From Streptomyces sp. NBC_01231 (GTDB lineage: Bacteria; Actinomycetota; Actinomycetes; Streptomycetales; Streptomycetaceae): 64,000 nt of DNA. Position numbers and translations under genes: made by a program. The notes beneath the pieces are model-generated. The model made no database searches and was not told where the DNA came from. It saw only the letters and a list, made by a program, of their open reading frames with translations. The stretch spans positions 6,820,001-6,884,000 of the forward strand of contig CP108521.1 of assembly GCA_035999765.1 (NCBI GenBank), written 5' to 3'. Positions 1-6,795 of this stretch are shown here, piece by piece. Every line of letters starts with the position of its first letter. Within the stretch, counting starts at the first letter, position 1.

Positions 1-627
1 GCCAGTGGGTTCGGCAGCTGCCTGGGTCCTGGGTCGACGAGTGCACACACCTTCGAGTGTCGCGACCTTGTGTGATGACCGCATCTTGCCATTCGGACGA
101 AGGCGTGCAGGGCGCCCGCCATGTCAAAATCGGATAACGGGCCACCCCCGAACCGGGCCAGTTCGGTACATCCTGACCGCACCATCTGCGGGAATCCGCC
201 CTTCCGGCCGGAATATCTCCGGTGCGGCTCGGGCCGCGAGTCAGAGCGCGGAGCTGGTCAGAGCCGGTTGAACGTCGGTTCAGCGTCCATCGAGGGGACC
301 TTGAGGGCCTGCCCCTAGGCTGTCGTCATGATTCATGTCACCGACACGGAGTTTCCGTGCCGCGGCATGCCGTCGGGGACGGGACGCGGGATGTGATCTT
401 GCAAGCCATGTGACCCATTGGACTCGTCCTCGGCGCCGTTCGTCCGGTAAGAAGGTTCTTTACACCCCTCATCCGGGGCTCAGGGCGCGTGTGCGGCGCG
501 CCCGTCGCGTATGTGCCCGTACGTACCCCCCGTACGCAGCACCATTCAAGGGCCGTACGCGGTGCCCGCCCACTTCTCAACCAGGAGTGGCCACCCTCAA
601 CCATGCATACCTAAGGGGTAGAACAAA
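1..627. other. intergenic region upstream of malic enzyme
   Basis: I find no reading frame here with convincing codon bias or a recognisable product. The stretch should contain the promoter and leader of the malic enzyme gene. Short inverted repeats are visible, for example TGAAC-N4-GTTCA at 269-282, but none matches an operator I know. The window opens inside this region, so a gene lying further left cannot be excluded. Confidence 0.4.
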
Positions 628-1851
628 GTGGCAGCGGAGATCGTCAATCCTCGCAGCGACAGCAATACGGATCAGGAAGGCGAGGCCGAGCCCGTCGATT
701 CCTTCGATCCGGCGTTCGCGCTGCACCGTGGCGGCAAGATGGCCGTGCAGGCCACCGTGCCCGTCCGTGACAAGGACGACCTGTCCCTGGCGTACACGCC
801 CGGCGTGGCGAAGGTGTGCAGCGCCATCGCCGAGCAGCCGGACCTGGTCCACGACTACACGTGGAAGTCGTCCGTGGTCGCCGTCGTGACCGACGGTACG
901 GCCGTGCTCGGGCTCGGTGACATCGGGCCCGAGGCCTCCCTTCCGGTGATGGAGGGGAAGGCGATTCTGTTCAAGCAGTTCGGTGGCGTCGACGCCGTGC
1001 CGATCGCGCTGGCATGCACCGAGGTCGACGAGATCGTCGAGACCGTGGTGCGGCTCGCGCCGTCGTTCGGTGGCGTGAACCTGGAGGACATCTCGGCGCC
1101 GCGGTGCTTCGAGATCGAGCGGAAGCTGCAGGAGCGGCTGGACATTCCGGTCTTCCATGACGACCAGCACGGTACGGCGGTCGTGACGCTGGCGGCTCTC
1201 CGGAACGCGGCGAAGCTGACCGGCCGGGGCATCGGTGAGCTGCGAGTCGTCATCTCGGGCGCGGGCGCGGCCGGTGTCGCGATCGCGAAGATGCTGGTCG
1301 AGGCCGGTATCGGGGACGTCGCCGTCGCGGACCGCAAGGGAATCGTTTCGGGGGACCGGGACGATCTGACGTCCGTCAAGCGGGAGCTGGCCTCCTTCAC
1401 GAACAAGGCCGGGATCACCGGATCGCTGGAGGCGGCCCTGGAAGGGGCTGACGTCTTCATCGGCGTCTCCGGCGGTACGGTCCCGGAGCCGGCGGTGGCG
1501 TCGATGGCGGACGGGGCCTTCGTCTTCGCGATGGCCAACCCGAATCCCGAGGTGCACCCCGAGGTCGCGCACAAGTACGCGGCGGTCGTGGCCACCGGAC
1601 GATCGGACTTCCCGAACCAGATCAACAACGTGCTGGCCTTCCCCGGCATCTTCGCGGGGGCGCTGCAGGTGCGGGCCTCCCGGATCACGGAGGGTATGAA
1701 GATCGCGGCGGCCGAGGCACTGGCCGCGGTGGTCGGGGACGACCTCGCCCCGGACTACGTGATCCCGTCGCCGTTCGACGAGCGGGTGGCCCCCGCGGTG
1801 ACGGCGGCGGTGGCCGCGGCCGCTCGGGCCGAGGGTGTGGCTCGTCGCTGA
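628..1851 (+). CDS. NAD(P)-dependent malic enzyme
   Basis: This 407-residue protein should convert malate to pyruvate and CO2 with reduction of NAD(P), linking the TCA cycle to pyruvate and supplying reducing power in the cytoplasm. The short bacterial malic enzyme layout is present. The N-terminal catalytic part has YTPGVAKVC and the EGKAILFKQFGG segment; FHDDQHGTA is the metal/substrate region. The Rossmann loop ISGAGAAGVAIAK follows at about residue 207, then the FAMANPNPEV segment and FPNQINNVLAFPGIF. The GTG start at 628 is preceded by AAGGGGT at an acceptable distance. The length is normal for the single-domain family without a phosphotransacetylase-like tail. A strong hairpin terminator follows, so the gene is probably transcribed alone. 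NAD versus NADP preference cannot be read safely. Confidence 0.93.
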   Translation: MAAEIVNPRSDSNTDQEGEAEPVDSFDPAFALHRGGKMAVQATVPVRDKDDLSLAYTPGVAKVCSAIAEQPDLVHDYTWKSSVVAVVTDGTAVLGLGDIGPEASLPVMEGKAILFKQFGGVDAVPIALACTEVDEIVETVVRLAPSFGGVNLEDISAPRCFEIERKLQERLDIPVFHDDQHGTAVVTLAALRNAAKLTGRGIGELRVVISGAGAAGVAIAKMLVEAGIGDVAVADRKGIVSGDRDDLTSVKRELASFTNKAGITGSLEAALEGADVFIGVSGGTVPEPAVASMADGAFVFAMANPNPEVHPEVAHKYAAVVATGRSDFPNQINNVLAFPGIFAGALQVRASRITEGMKIAAAEALAAVVGDDLAPDYVIPSPFDERVAPAVTAAVAAAARAEGVARR

Positions 1852-1867
1852 GACCCGTCTGGTTGCG

Positions 1868-1900
1868 ATGGCCCCGTCCGTTCGGACGGGGCCATTTCTT
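1868..1900 (+). terminator. rho-independent terminator after malic enzyme
   Basis: A 13-bp perfect stem (1868-1880 with 1883-1895) closes on a very short TT loop and is followed by TTCTTT. It lies 17 nt after the stop codon. Confidence 0.85.
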
Positions 1901-2077
1901 TGCCGGCTCGTCCGCCCGTTCGGGTGGCGGACCGACAGGGTCTCGCGCGGTGGGGCGCCGGGGGGCTCGGTGGAGCCGGGAGGCACCGGTAGGCCCGCTC
2001 CCGGGCCCTGACAAGAGGGCGTGTGTCACAGCGCGCTGTGGTTCCCCGGGTCGTCGGCGGAGCCTATCGTCAAGGTC

Positions 2078-3043
2078 ATGTTCGCTGCCTACGCCGCCCG
2101 AATCGACCGCGACCAGCCGCTCGCCGGCCTCGAACTGGGAGAGCGTCCCGCTCCTGAGGCCCGCCCCGGCTGGAGCACCGTGAACGTCAAGGCCGCCTCC
2201 CTCAACCACCACGACCTCTGGTCACTGCGGGGCGTGGGCCTGCCCGAGGACAGGCTGCCGATGATCCTCGGCTGTGACGCCGCCGGCGTCGACGAGGACG
2301 GCAACGAGGTCGTCCTGCACTCCGTCATCGGGCAGAGCGGCCATGGCGTCGGCCCGAAGGAACCACGGTCCATCCTCACCGAGCGCTACCAGGGCACGTT
2401 CGCCGAACAGGTCGCCGTGCCCACCTGGAACATCCTGCCCAAGCCCAAGGAGCTCTCCTTCGCGGAGGCCGCCTGTCTGCCGACCGCCTGGCTGACGGCG
2501 TACCGGATGCTCTTCACGAACGCGGGTGTGCGGCCCGGTGATTCGGTGCTCGTCCAGGGCGCGGGCGGTGGTGTCGCCACGGCGGCCATCGTGCTCGGAA
2601 AGGCGGCGGGGCTGCGGGTGTTCGCCACCAGCCGGGACGAGGCGAAGCGGAAGCGGGCCGTCGAACTCGGAGCCGTGGAGGCAGTGGAGTCGGGGGCGCG
2701 GCTGCCGCAGCGCGTGGACGCCGTGATCGAGACGGTCGGTGCCGCCACCTGGTCGCACTCGGTCAAGTCGCTGAAGCCGGGCGGCACGCTCGTCATCTCC
2801 GGGGCCACGAGTGGTGACCGGCCCGCGCATGCCGAGCTGACCCGGATCTTCTTCCTGGAGCTCAAGGTCGTCGGGTCGACGATGGGAACCAAGGACGAGT
2901 TGGAAGACCTGCTCTCCTTCTGCGCCGCCACCGGTGTACGTCCCGTCATCGACGAGGTGCTGCCCCTGGACCGGGCCCGAGAGGGCTTCGAACGACTGGC
3001 GTCCGGCGACCAGTTCGGCAAGATCGTGCTCACGAACGCGTAG
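2078..3043 (+). CDS. zinc-binding-family alcohol dehydrogenase / quinone oxidoreductase-like protein
   Basis: This 321-residue member of the medium-chain dehydrogenase/reductase superfamily should be a cytoplasmic NAD(P)H-dependent oxidoreductase. The N-terminal GroES-like domain has VNVKAASLNHHDLWSLRG and ILGCDAAGVDEDG. The nucleotide-binding domain has VLVQGAGGGVATAAIVLGKA (about residue 165), a variant of the GxGxxG loop. The cysteine/histidine set for catalytic and structural zinc is not evident, which argues for a zinc-independent quinone reductase rather than a classical alcohol dehydrogenase. A frame runs back to GTG 2021, but ATG 2078 fits the family N terminus and is preferred. No operon partner is evident. 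The substrate is unknown. Confidence 0.85.
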   Translation: MFAAYAARIDRDQPLAGLELGERPAPEARPGWSTVNVKAASLNHHDLWSLRGVGLPEDRLPMILGCDAAGVDEDGNEVVLHSVIGQSGHGVGPKEPRSILTERYQGTFAEQVAVPTWNILPKPKELSFAEAACLPTAWLTAYRMLFTNAGVRPGDSVLVQGAGGGVATAAIVLGKAAGLRVFATSRDEAKRKRAVELGAVEAVESGARLPQRVDAVIETVGAATWSHSVKSLKPGGTLVISGATSGDRPAHAELTRIFFLELKVVGSTMGTKDELEDLLSFCAATGVRPVIDEVLPLDRAREGFERLASGDQFGKIVLTNA

Positions 3044-3085
3044 CTCGCCTTCGCTCGTAGTTACTTCTCGCTCCTCTAGCCTCCA

Positions 3086-3126
3086 CTCGTCTCGTCGTCT
3101 CGTCGTCTCGTCGTCTCGTCGTCTCT
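3086..3126. repeat. CTCGTCGT tandem repeat
   Basis: Four exact head-to-tail copies of the 8-mer CTCGTCGT (3091-3122), flanked by partial copies, lie between the dehydrogenase and the HTH/Clp-N operon. No function is known; variation in copy number is likely. Confidence 0.8.
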
Positions 3127-3174
3127 CGGCCGGTCCGGTTTCCGGGCCGGCCGTCGGTGTATCCGGAGGTCCAT

Positions 3175-3221
3175 GTCAACTGGGGTTGACGCGTCAGGGT
3201 GTGTCAACGTAGGTTGACATC
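3175..3221 (+). promoter_or_regulatory. two perfect palindromic operators overlapping a probable leaderless promoter
   Basis: Two palindromes of identical architecture are present: GTCAACTGGGGTTGAC (3175-3190) and GTCAACGTAGGTTGAC (3203-3218). Their centres are 28 bp apart. The first contains a -35-like TTGACG (3186-3191); the second covers a -10-like TAGGTT (3210-3215), giving an 18-bp spacer. The predicted transcription start falls on or next to the ATG at 3222, so the mRNA would be leaderless. Binding at either site would block RNA polymerase. The obvious candidate ligand-responsive repressor is the adjacent HTH protein, alone or with the Clp-N protein; that is an inference. Confidence 0.7.
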
Positions 3222-3431
3222 ATGACCGAAGCAACGGATCTCGCCGAGCGAGCGGGTGACCGCGATCCCCGGGTGGGGCTGCGGGCCGTCGCCGCGCTGC
3301 GCCGGCTGCTGGAGCAGTTGGAAGCGGTGCAGGTGCGTGGCGCGCGCAATCAGGGCTGGTCGTGGCAGGAGATCGCCGCGGAACTCGGTGTGAGCAGGCA
3401 GGCCGTGCACAAGAAGTACGGGAGGCATTGA
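3222..3431 (+). CDS. small helix-turn-helix DNA-binding protein
   Basis: This 69-residue protein is almost entirely a sigma-region-4-like or Xre-like helix-turn-helix: a helical lead (residues 17-36), then WQEIAAELGVSRQAVHKKY at residues 47-65, close to the C terminus. It has no separate ligand domain. The start is fixed by the -10-like element 6 nt upstream and by the operator ending 3 bp before the ATG; there is no Shine-Dalgarno sequence, as expected for a leaderless message. Its TGA overlaps the next ATG (TGATG), so the downstream Clp-N gene is translationally coupled. It probably represses its own operon through the two GTCAAC palindromes. Confidence 0.85.
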   Translation: MTEATDLAERAGDRDPRVGLRAVAALRRLLEQLEAVQVRGARNQGWSWQEIAAELGVSRQAVHKKYGRH

Positions 3432-3994
3432 TGTTCGAGCGGTTCACCAAGAATGCCCGGGACGTGGTGCGAGGCGCGGTCGAGCACGCCGAGCGGTCGG
3501 GAGCACCGTCCGTGGAGGCGGAGCACGTGCTGCTGGCTCTCCTCGACGGGGAGGCCGGCCGGGGCTCGTTCGCGCTGGCCGCGCTCGGGCTGGCCGAGCG
3601 AAAGGACGCGGTCCGGACGGCGCTGGTCGAGGCGCGACGGCGGGCCGGGCTGTCCCAGGCGGAGTCCGACGCCCTCGCCGGGCTGGGGATCGATGTCTCG
3701 GAGATCGTCGCCCGGGTCGAGGAAGTGCATGGCGTCGGCGCGATGTCCGGCGACCGGAAGGACAAGGCGTGGTGGTCGGGGCGCCGTTCCTTCGGGCGGG
3801 GCGCCAAGGAGACCCTGGAGAGGGCTCTGCGCATCGCTGTCTCCCGTCGTGACCGCCACATCGGAGACGAGCACATCCTGTTGGCCCTCGCCGCCCGCCC
3901 CGGCGTACCCGCCGAGGTACTCGCCGACCACGGAGTGACCTACGAGTCCCTGACCCGGGTGCTGTACGGCGAGGGAGAGGACAAGGCGAGCTGA
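3431..3994 (+). CDS. stand-alone double Clp-N domain protein (ClpC2-like)
   Basis: The 187-residue protein consists of two Clp repeat (Clp-N) motifs. The first begins FERFTKNARDVVRGAVEHAE, with VEAEHVLLALLDGE; the second begins AKETLERALRIAVSRRD, with IGDEHILLALAARPG. No AAA+ ATPase module follows, so it cannot unfold substrates by itself. It resembles the N-terminal adaptor and drug-binding domain of ClpC. In mycobacteria the related ClpC2 is reported to bind the ClpC1-targeting antibiotic cyclomarin and to control its own synthesis. Here the DNA-binding and Clp-N parts are separate, translationally coupled genes. A role as sensor, decoy or adaptor for ClpC-directed molecules is inferred from that parallel. 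Confidence 0.88.
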   Translation: MFERFTKNARDVVRGAVEHAERSGAPSVEAEHVLLALLDGEAGRGSFALAALGLAERKDAVRTALVEARRRAGLSQAESDALAGLGIDVSEIVARVEEVHGVGAMSGDRKDKAWWSGRRSFGRGAKETLERALRIAVSRRDRHIGDEHILLALAARPGVPAEVLADHGVTYESLTRVLYGEGEDKAS

Positions 3995-4085
3995 GCGACC
4001 GAGCTGAGCGAGCCGGGCGGTCGGGTGAGTGGTGCCCGACCGTCCTGACGGAAGCGATCCCGACCGCGCTGACAGGCGCGGGCGC

Positions 4086-5165
4086 TCAGGGCTTCGGTGT
4101 GCGCAGTAGCGCCCCGATGTAGGCTGCCGCCGTCGAGAGGTGGCGGCGGGTGTCGCGGAGTTGGTCGGGGGTGACGCCGTGGTCGCGGGCGGCGTCGCGG
4201 ATGTCGTCGCGGAACCGGTCGAGCAGGCGCTCCAGGTCGCGAGGCGGGTCACCGGTGGGGTCCTCATGGGCCCAGGACGGCTCGTACCCTGCGGGGAAGT
4301 CCTCCGGGGTGTGTGTGTACTCGGGGGCGGGTGCCGCCTTCTCAGTGGGGCCGTGGCCGCGGCCGAAGCCGAAGTCCTTCCCGAACTCCTTGCCGTAGTC
4401 CTTTCCGAACTCACCGAACTCCTTGGCCAGTTCGGTCAGACCCTCGCGTACCCCCGTCGGCCAGTCGCCCCGTGCGAAGTGGTCCTGTACCTGTTCCTGG
4501 ACGCGCCGGGCGATGCGCTGCACATCTTCCTGGGCCTGTGTCCGGGCGTGCTCCTGCGCCTCCTTGGCCTGGCGACGGGCACGCTGGGCCTCCTCGCGGG
4601 CCCGTCGGCTCTCGTCCTTGGCGCGCCGGGCCTGTTCCTTCCATTCCTGCTTGACGCGGCGCATCTCCTCCTTGGCGGCGCGCCACGCCTCCTTGTCGCT
4701 GTCGTCCTTGAAGTCCCCGAAGGAGCCGTCCTGTTCGCCGTCGGTCGTGGCTCCGGCTCCCCTGGAAGCGGAACCCCTGCGGGCCTCGGAGGCCGCCGCC
4801 CGCATCTCCCGCCGCAGGTCGCCCGCCGCCCCGCGCACGTCGGCCCGGATCTCGGCGGCGAGTTCAGCGACCGACTCGCGGATCTCCAGCTCCAGGTCGG
4901 CCAGTTCGCCGCTGCGATCGGCCAGCTCGGCGCGGCCGGCGTCCGTGATGGAGTACACCTTGCGGCCGCCCTCGGTGGTGTGGGTGACCAGGCCCTCGGC
5001 CTCCAGCTTGGCCAGGCGGGGGTACACGGTCCCCGCTGAGGGTGCGTACAGGCCCTGGAAGCGTTCTTCCAGGAGGCGGATCACCTCGTAGCCGTGACGC
5101 GGGGCCTCGTCCAGCAGCTTCAGCAGGTAGAGGCGGAGGCGGCCATGGGCGAAGACGGGGGGCAT
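4086..5165 (-). CDS. PadR-family transcriptional regulator with long coiled-coil tail
   Basis: The first 90 residues form the PadR winged helix: YLLKLLDEAPRHGYEVIRLL, then SAGTVYPRLAKLEAEGLV and the wing with GGRKVYSIT. The remaining roughly 270 residues are unusual in length: an Arg/Glu/Ala-rich coiled coil (about residues 185-270) followed by a Gly/Phe/Lys-rich segment containing EFGKDYGKEFGKDFG, then an acidic linker and a small helical C-terminal domain. It starts 1 nt from the stop of the DUF4097 gene (TGACATG), so the two are cotranscribed and coupled. The start is ATG 5165; the frame extends further upstream without family resemblance. It probably represses the DUF4097-padR operon. What it senses is unknown. 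Confidence 0.9.
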   Translation of the reverse strand: MPPVFAHGRLRLYLLKLLDEAPRHGYEVIRLLEERFQGLYAPSAGTVYPRLAKLEAEGLVTHTTEGGRKVYSITDAGRAELADRSGELADLELEIRESVAELAAEIRADVRGAAGDLRREMRAAASEARRGSASRGAGATTDGEQDGSFGDFKDDSDKEAWRAAKEEMRRVKQEWKEQARRAKDESRRAREEAQRARRQAKEAQEHARTQAQEDVQRIARRVQEQVQDHFARGDWPTGVREGLTELAKEFGEFGKDYGKEFGKDFGFGRGHGPTEKAAPAPEYTHTPEDFPAGYEPSWAHEDPTGDPPRDLERLLDRFRDDIRDAARDHGVTPDQLRDTRRHLSTAAAYIGALLRTPKP

Positions 5166-5166
5166 G

Positions 5167-6147
5167 TCAGAGCACCTTCTTGTCGGTCGTGCCGTCGGCC
5201 CGGGCACCGGTGGAGCCGGTGTCAGGGCCGGAAACGGAATTGTCCCCCGAGGTGTTCCGCGGTCCGTGCGCCGGGGCGCCGCTCGCGGGTGCGGCGTCCT
5301 GCCGTGTTCCGCTCCGGTCCTCCTGGGGGCCGCTCTCGTCCTCACGGGGAGGACGGCGCAGCAGGGCGATCGAACCGGAAACGGTCGTGGCCCGCAGCTT
5401 GCCGGTTCCCGCGCCGAGGCGGCCGGTGATCTTGTGGGCCCCCCACTGGCCGTGCACACGGAGACCCTCGAAGGCGTTGGAGATCGTGCCGCTCGCGGTG
5501 TTGGCCTCCACATCCGCGTCGGCCGGCTGCGGCAGTCGGATGGCGATCTCGCCCGAGACGCTGGTCAGCCTGATGTCGGTGGGTCCGTCCGGATCGAGAT
5601 CGACGATCATGGAGCCGCTGACCGAGTCGGCACGCACGGAGGGGCCGGAGCCCTCGACGACCGTGAGATCCCCGGAGACCGAGTTGAACCGGAGGTCACC
5701 CGTGACGGCCTGTGCCTCCAGGTTCCCCGAGACCGTGTCGGCGCGGACCGGGCCGGAGAGCGCGACGAGGGTGGTGTCGCCGGTCACCCCCTTGATCACG
5801 GACGGCCCGCGCAGCCCGGAGACGACGGCCCCCGCGTCGACCACACCCACCTCCACGCGGGTGTCCGCCGGCACTGCCAGCGAGACGACGGCGCTGCGCC
5901 GCCAGCCCTTGCGGTCGAGCCACTTGAGGAAGCCCTTCCACGGCAGGTCGTCGTACGCCACCGTGAGTGTGTCGCCCTCCAGCGTGACCGCCAGTGGCGG
6001 GCCCTGGATCTCGGAGACCTCCAGGCGTGCGGAACCTTCGTCCGTGCCCACCACGTTCACCGTTCCACTGACGATGCGAACGTGAAGGGTCGTGACGGGA
6101 TCGTCGAACGTGAGCTTGGTGGGCTCCGTGACAGACCACTCGGACAT
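5167..6147 (-). CDS. DUF4097-family beta-strand repeat protein
   Basis: This 326-residue protein has the DUF4097 pattern: short beta strands in which SVSG, TVSG or VSGD recur about every 20 residues (for example VSGTVNVVG, VSGNLEAQ, VSGDLTVVEG, VSGSMIVDL, VSGEIAIRL, ASGTIS, VSGSIALL). This predicts a right-handed beta helix or solenoid. No signal peptide or membrane span is seen. The C terminus (from about residue 270) is a Pro/Gly/Ser-rich low-complexity tail. I chose the ATG at 6147 because GGGGAGGT precedes it at ideal distance; a further in-frame start lies 10 codons upstream. It is the first gene of a two-gene operon with padR. The molecular function of the family is not established. Confidence 0.88.
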   Translation of the reverse strand: MSEWSVTEPTKLTFDDPVTTLHVRIVSGTVNVVGTDEGSARLEVSEIQGPPLAVTLEGDTLTVAYDDLPWKGFLKWLDRKGWRRSAVVSLAVPADTRVEVGVVDAGAVVSGLRGPSVIKGVTGDTTLVALSGPVRADTVSGNLEAQAVTGDLRFNSVSGDLTVVEGSGPSVRADSVSGSMIVDLDPDGPTDIRLTSVSGEIAIRLPQPADADVEANTASGTISNAFEGLRVHGQWGAHKITGRLGAGTGKLRATTVSGSIALLRRPPREDESGPQEDRSGTRQDAAPASGAPAHGPRNTSGDNSVSGPDTGSTGARADGTTDKKVL

Positions 6148-6173
6148 GGTGCAGACCTCCCCGTCGCAACGCG

Positions 6174-6212
6174 CCATATCGCGTCTTCTCGCTATTCACG
6201 ATATATCGCGGA
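6174..6212 (-). promoter_or_regulatory. candidate PadR operator and promoter
   Basis: Just upstream of the DUF4097-padR operon there are two direct copies of ATATCGCG (6176-6183 and 6203-6210); the second is part of the perfect palindrome CGATATATCG (6199-6208). The AT-rich core stands out in this GC-rich DNA and lies 29-61 bp from the start codon, as expected for a repressor site overlapping the promoter. TATCG/CGATA-type sites are common near streptomycete padR genes. Assignment to this PadR is inferred. Confidence 0.55.
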
Positions 6213-6445
6213 CACGGAAAGTCAAGACACCCGATCAGGTGACCCCCACGAGCCCGTCACCAGGACTGCCGCCCGTCACGAACACCGCCGCCCGTCACGA
6301 AGACAAGCCGCCCGGCCCCTGGCCGGCCCGAACGCAAAAGCGGGGCCCCATCCGGAGCCCCGCACACGAGCGACGCCGCACAAGCGACGCCCTCACCACA
6401 CCGAAACCGCGCGGCCGATCCCTTACGGCCCCGGGCCCGGGCCCT

Positions 6446-6631
6446 CTACTCGTCGTCCTCGTCCTCGTCGTCCAGCCGAGCCAGCCACGTCGCCAGGCGC
6501 TCCACCGGCACCTCGAAGTCCGGGTTCAGGTCGACGAAGGTCCGCAACTGCTCGGCGAGCCACTCGAAGGTGACCTCCTCCTCGCCGCGCCGCTTCTCCA
6601 GCTCTTCGATGCCTCGGTCGGTGAAGTACAT
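6446..6631 (-). CDS. DUF6104-family small protein
   Basis: This 61-residue cytoplasmic protein begins MYFTDRGIEELEKRRGEEEV and ends in a run of acidic residues (DDEDEDDE). I recognise it as the small DUF6104 family, conserved next to the oxoglutarate decarboxylase gene in streptomycetes. It is mostly helical with a strongly acidic tail. It lies downstream of kgd on the same strand, separated by a strong hairpin, so it probably has its own promoter. No biochemical role is known to me. Confidence 0.75.
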   Translation of the reverse strand: MYFTDRGIEELEKRRGEEEVTFEWLAEQLRTFVDLNPDFEVPVERLATWLARLDDEDEDDE

Positions 6632-6730
6632 GTCCCCAGAATAATTGCCACGCAGGCCGGTCCGCGGCCTCCCCCCGGTCCCCAGCCATGCCTCCTCACC
6701 CTCGACCTGGCTGGCCCATGAGACGCATGC

Positions 6731-6777
6731 CGAAGGGCCCGGTTCCAGGTCGCGACGACCTGGAACCGGGCCCTTCG
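6731..6777 (-). terminator. strong terminator after kgd
   Basis: A perfect 22-bp stem (6731-6752 with 6756-6777) around a 3-nt CGA loop lies 19 nt beyond the kgd stop codon. It is one of the strongest hairpins in the window and could work in both directions. Confidence 0.9.
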
Positions 6778-6795
6778 ATCAGGACCGTCAGAGGC

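Noticed and set aside
269..282. TGAAC-N4-GTTCA palindrome upstream of malic enzyme
   Set aside because: It is short, far from the start codon and matches no operator I know; likely chance.
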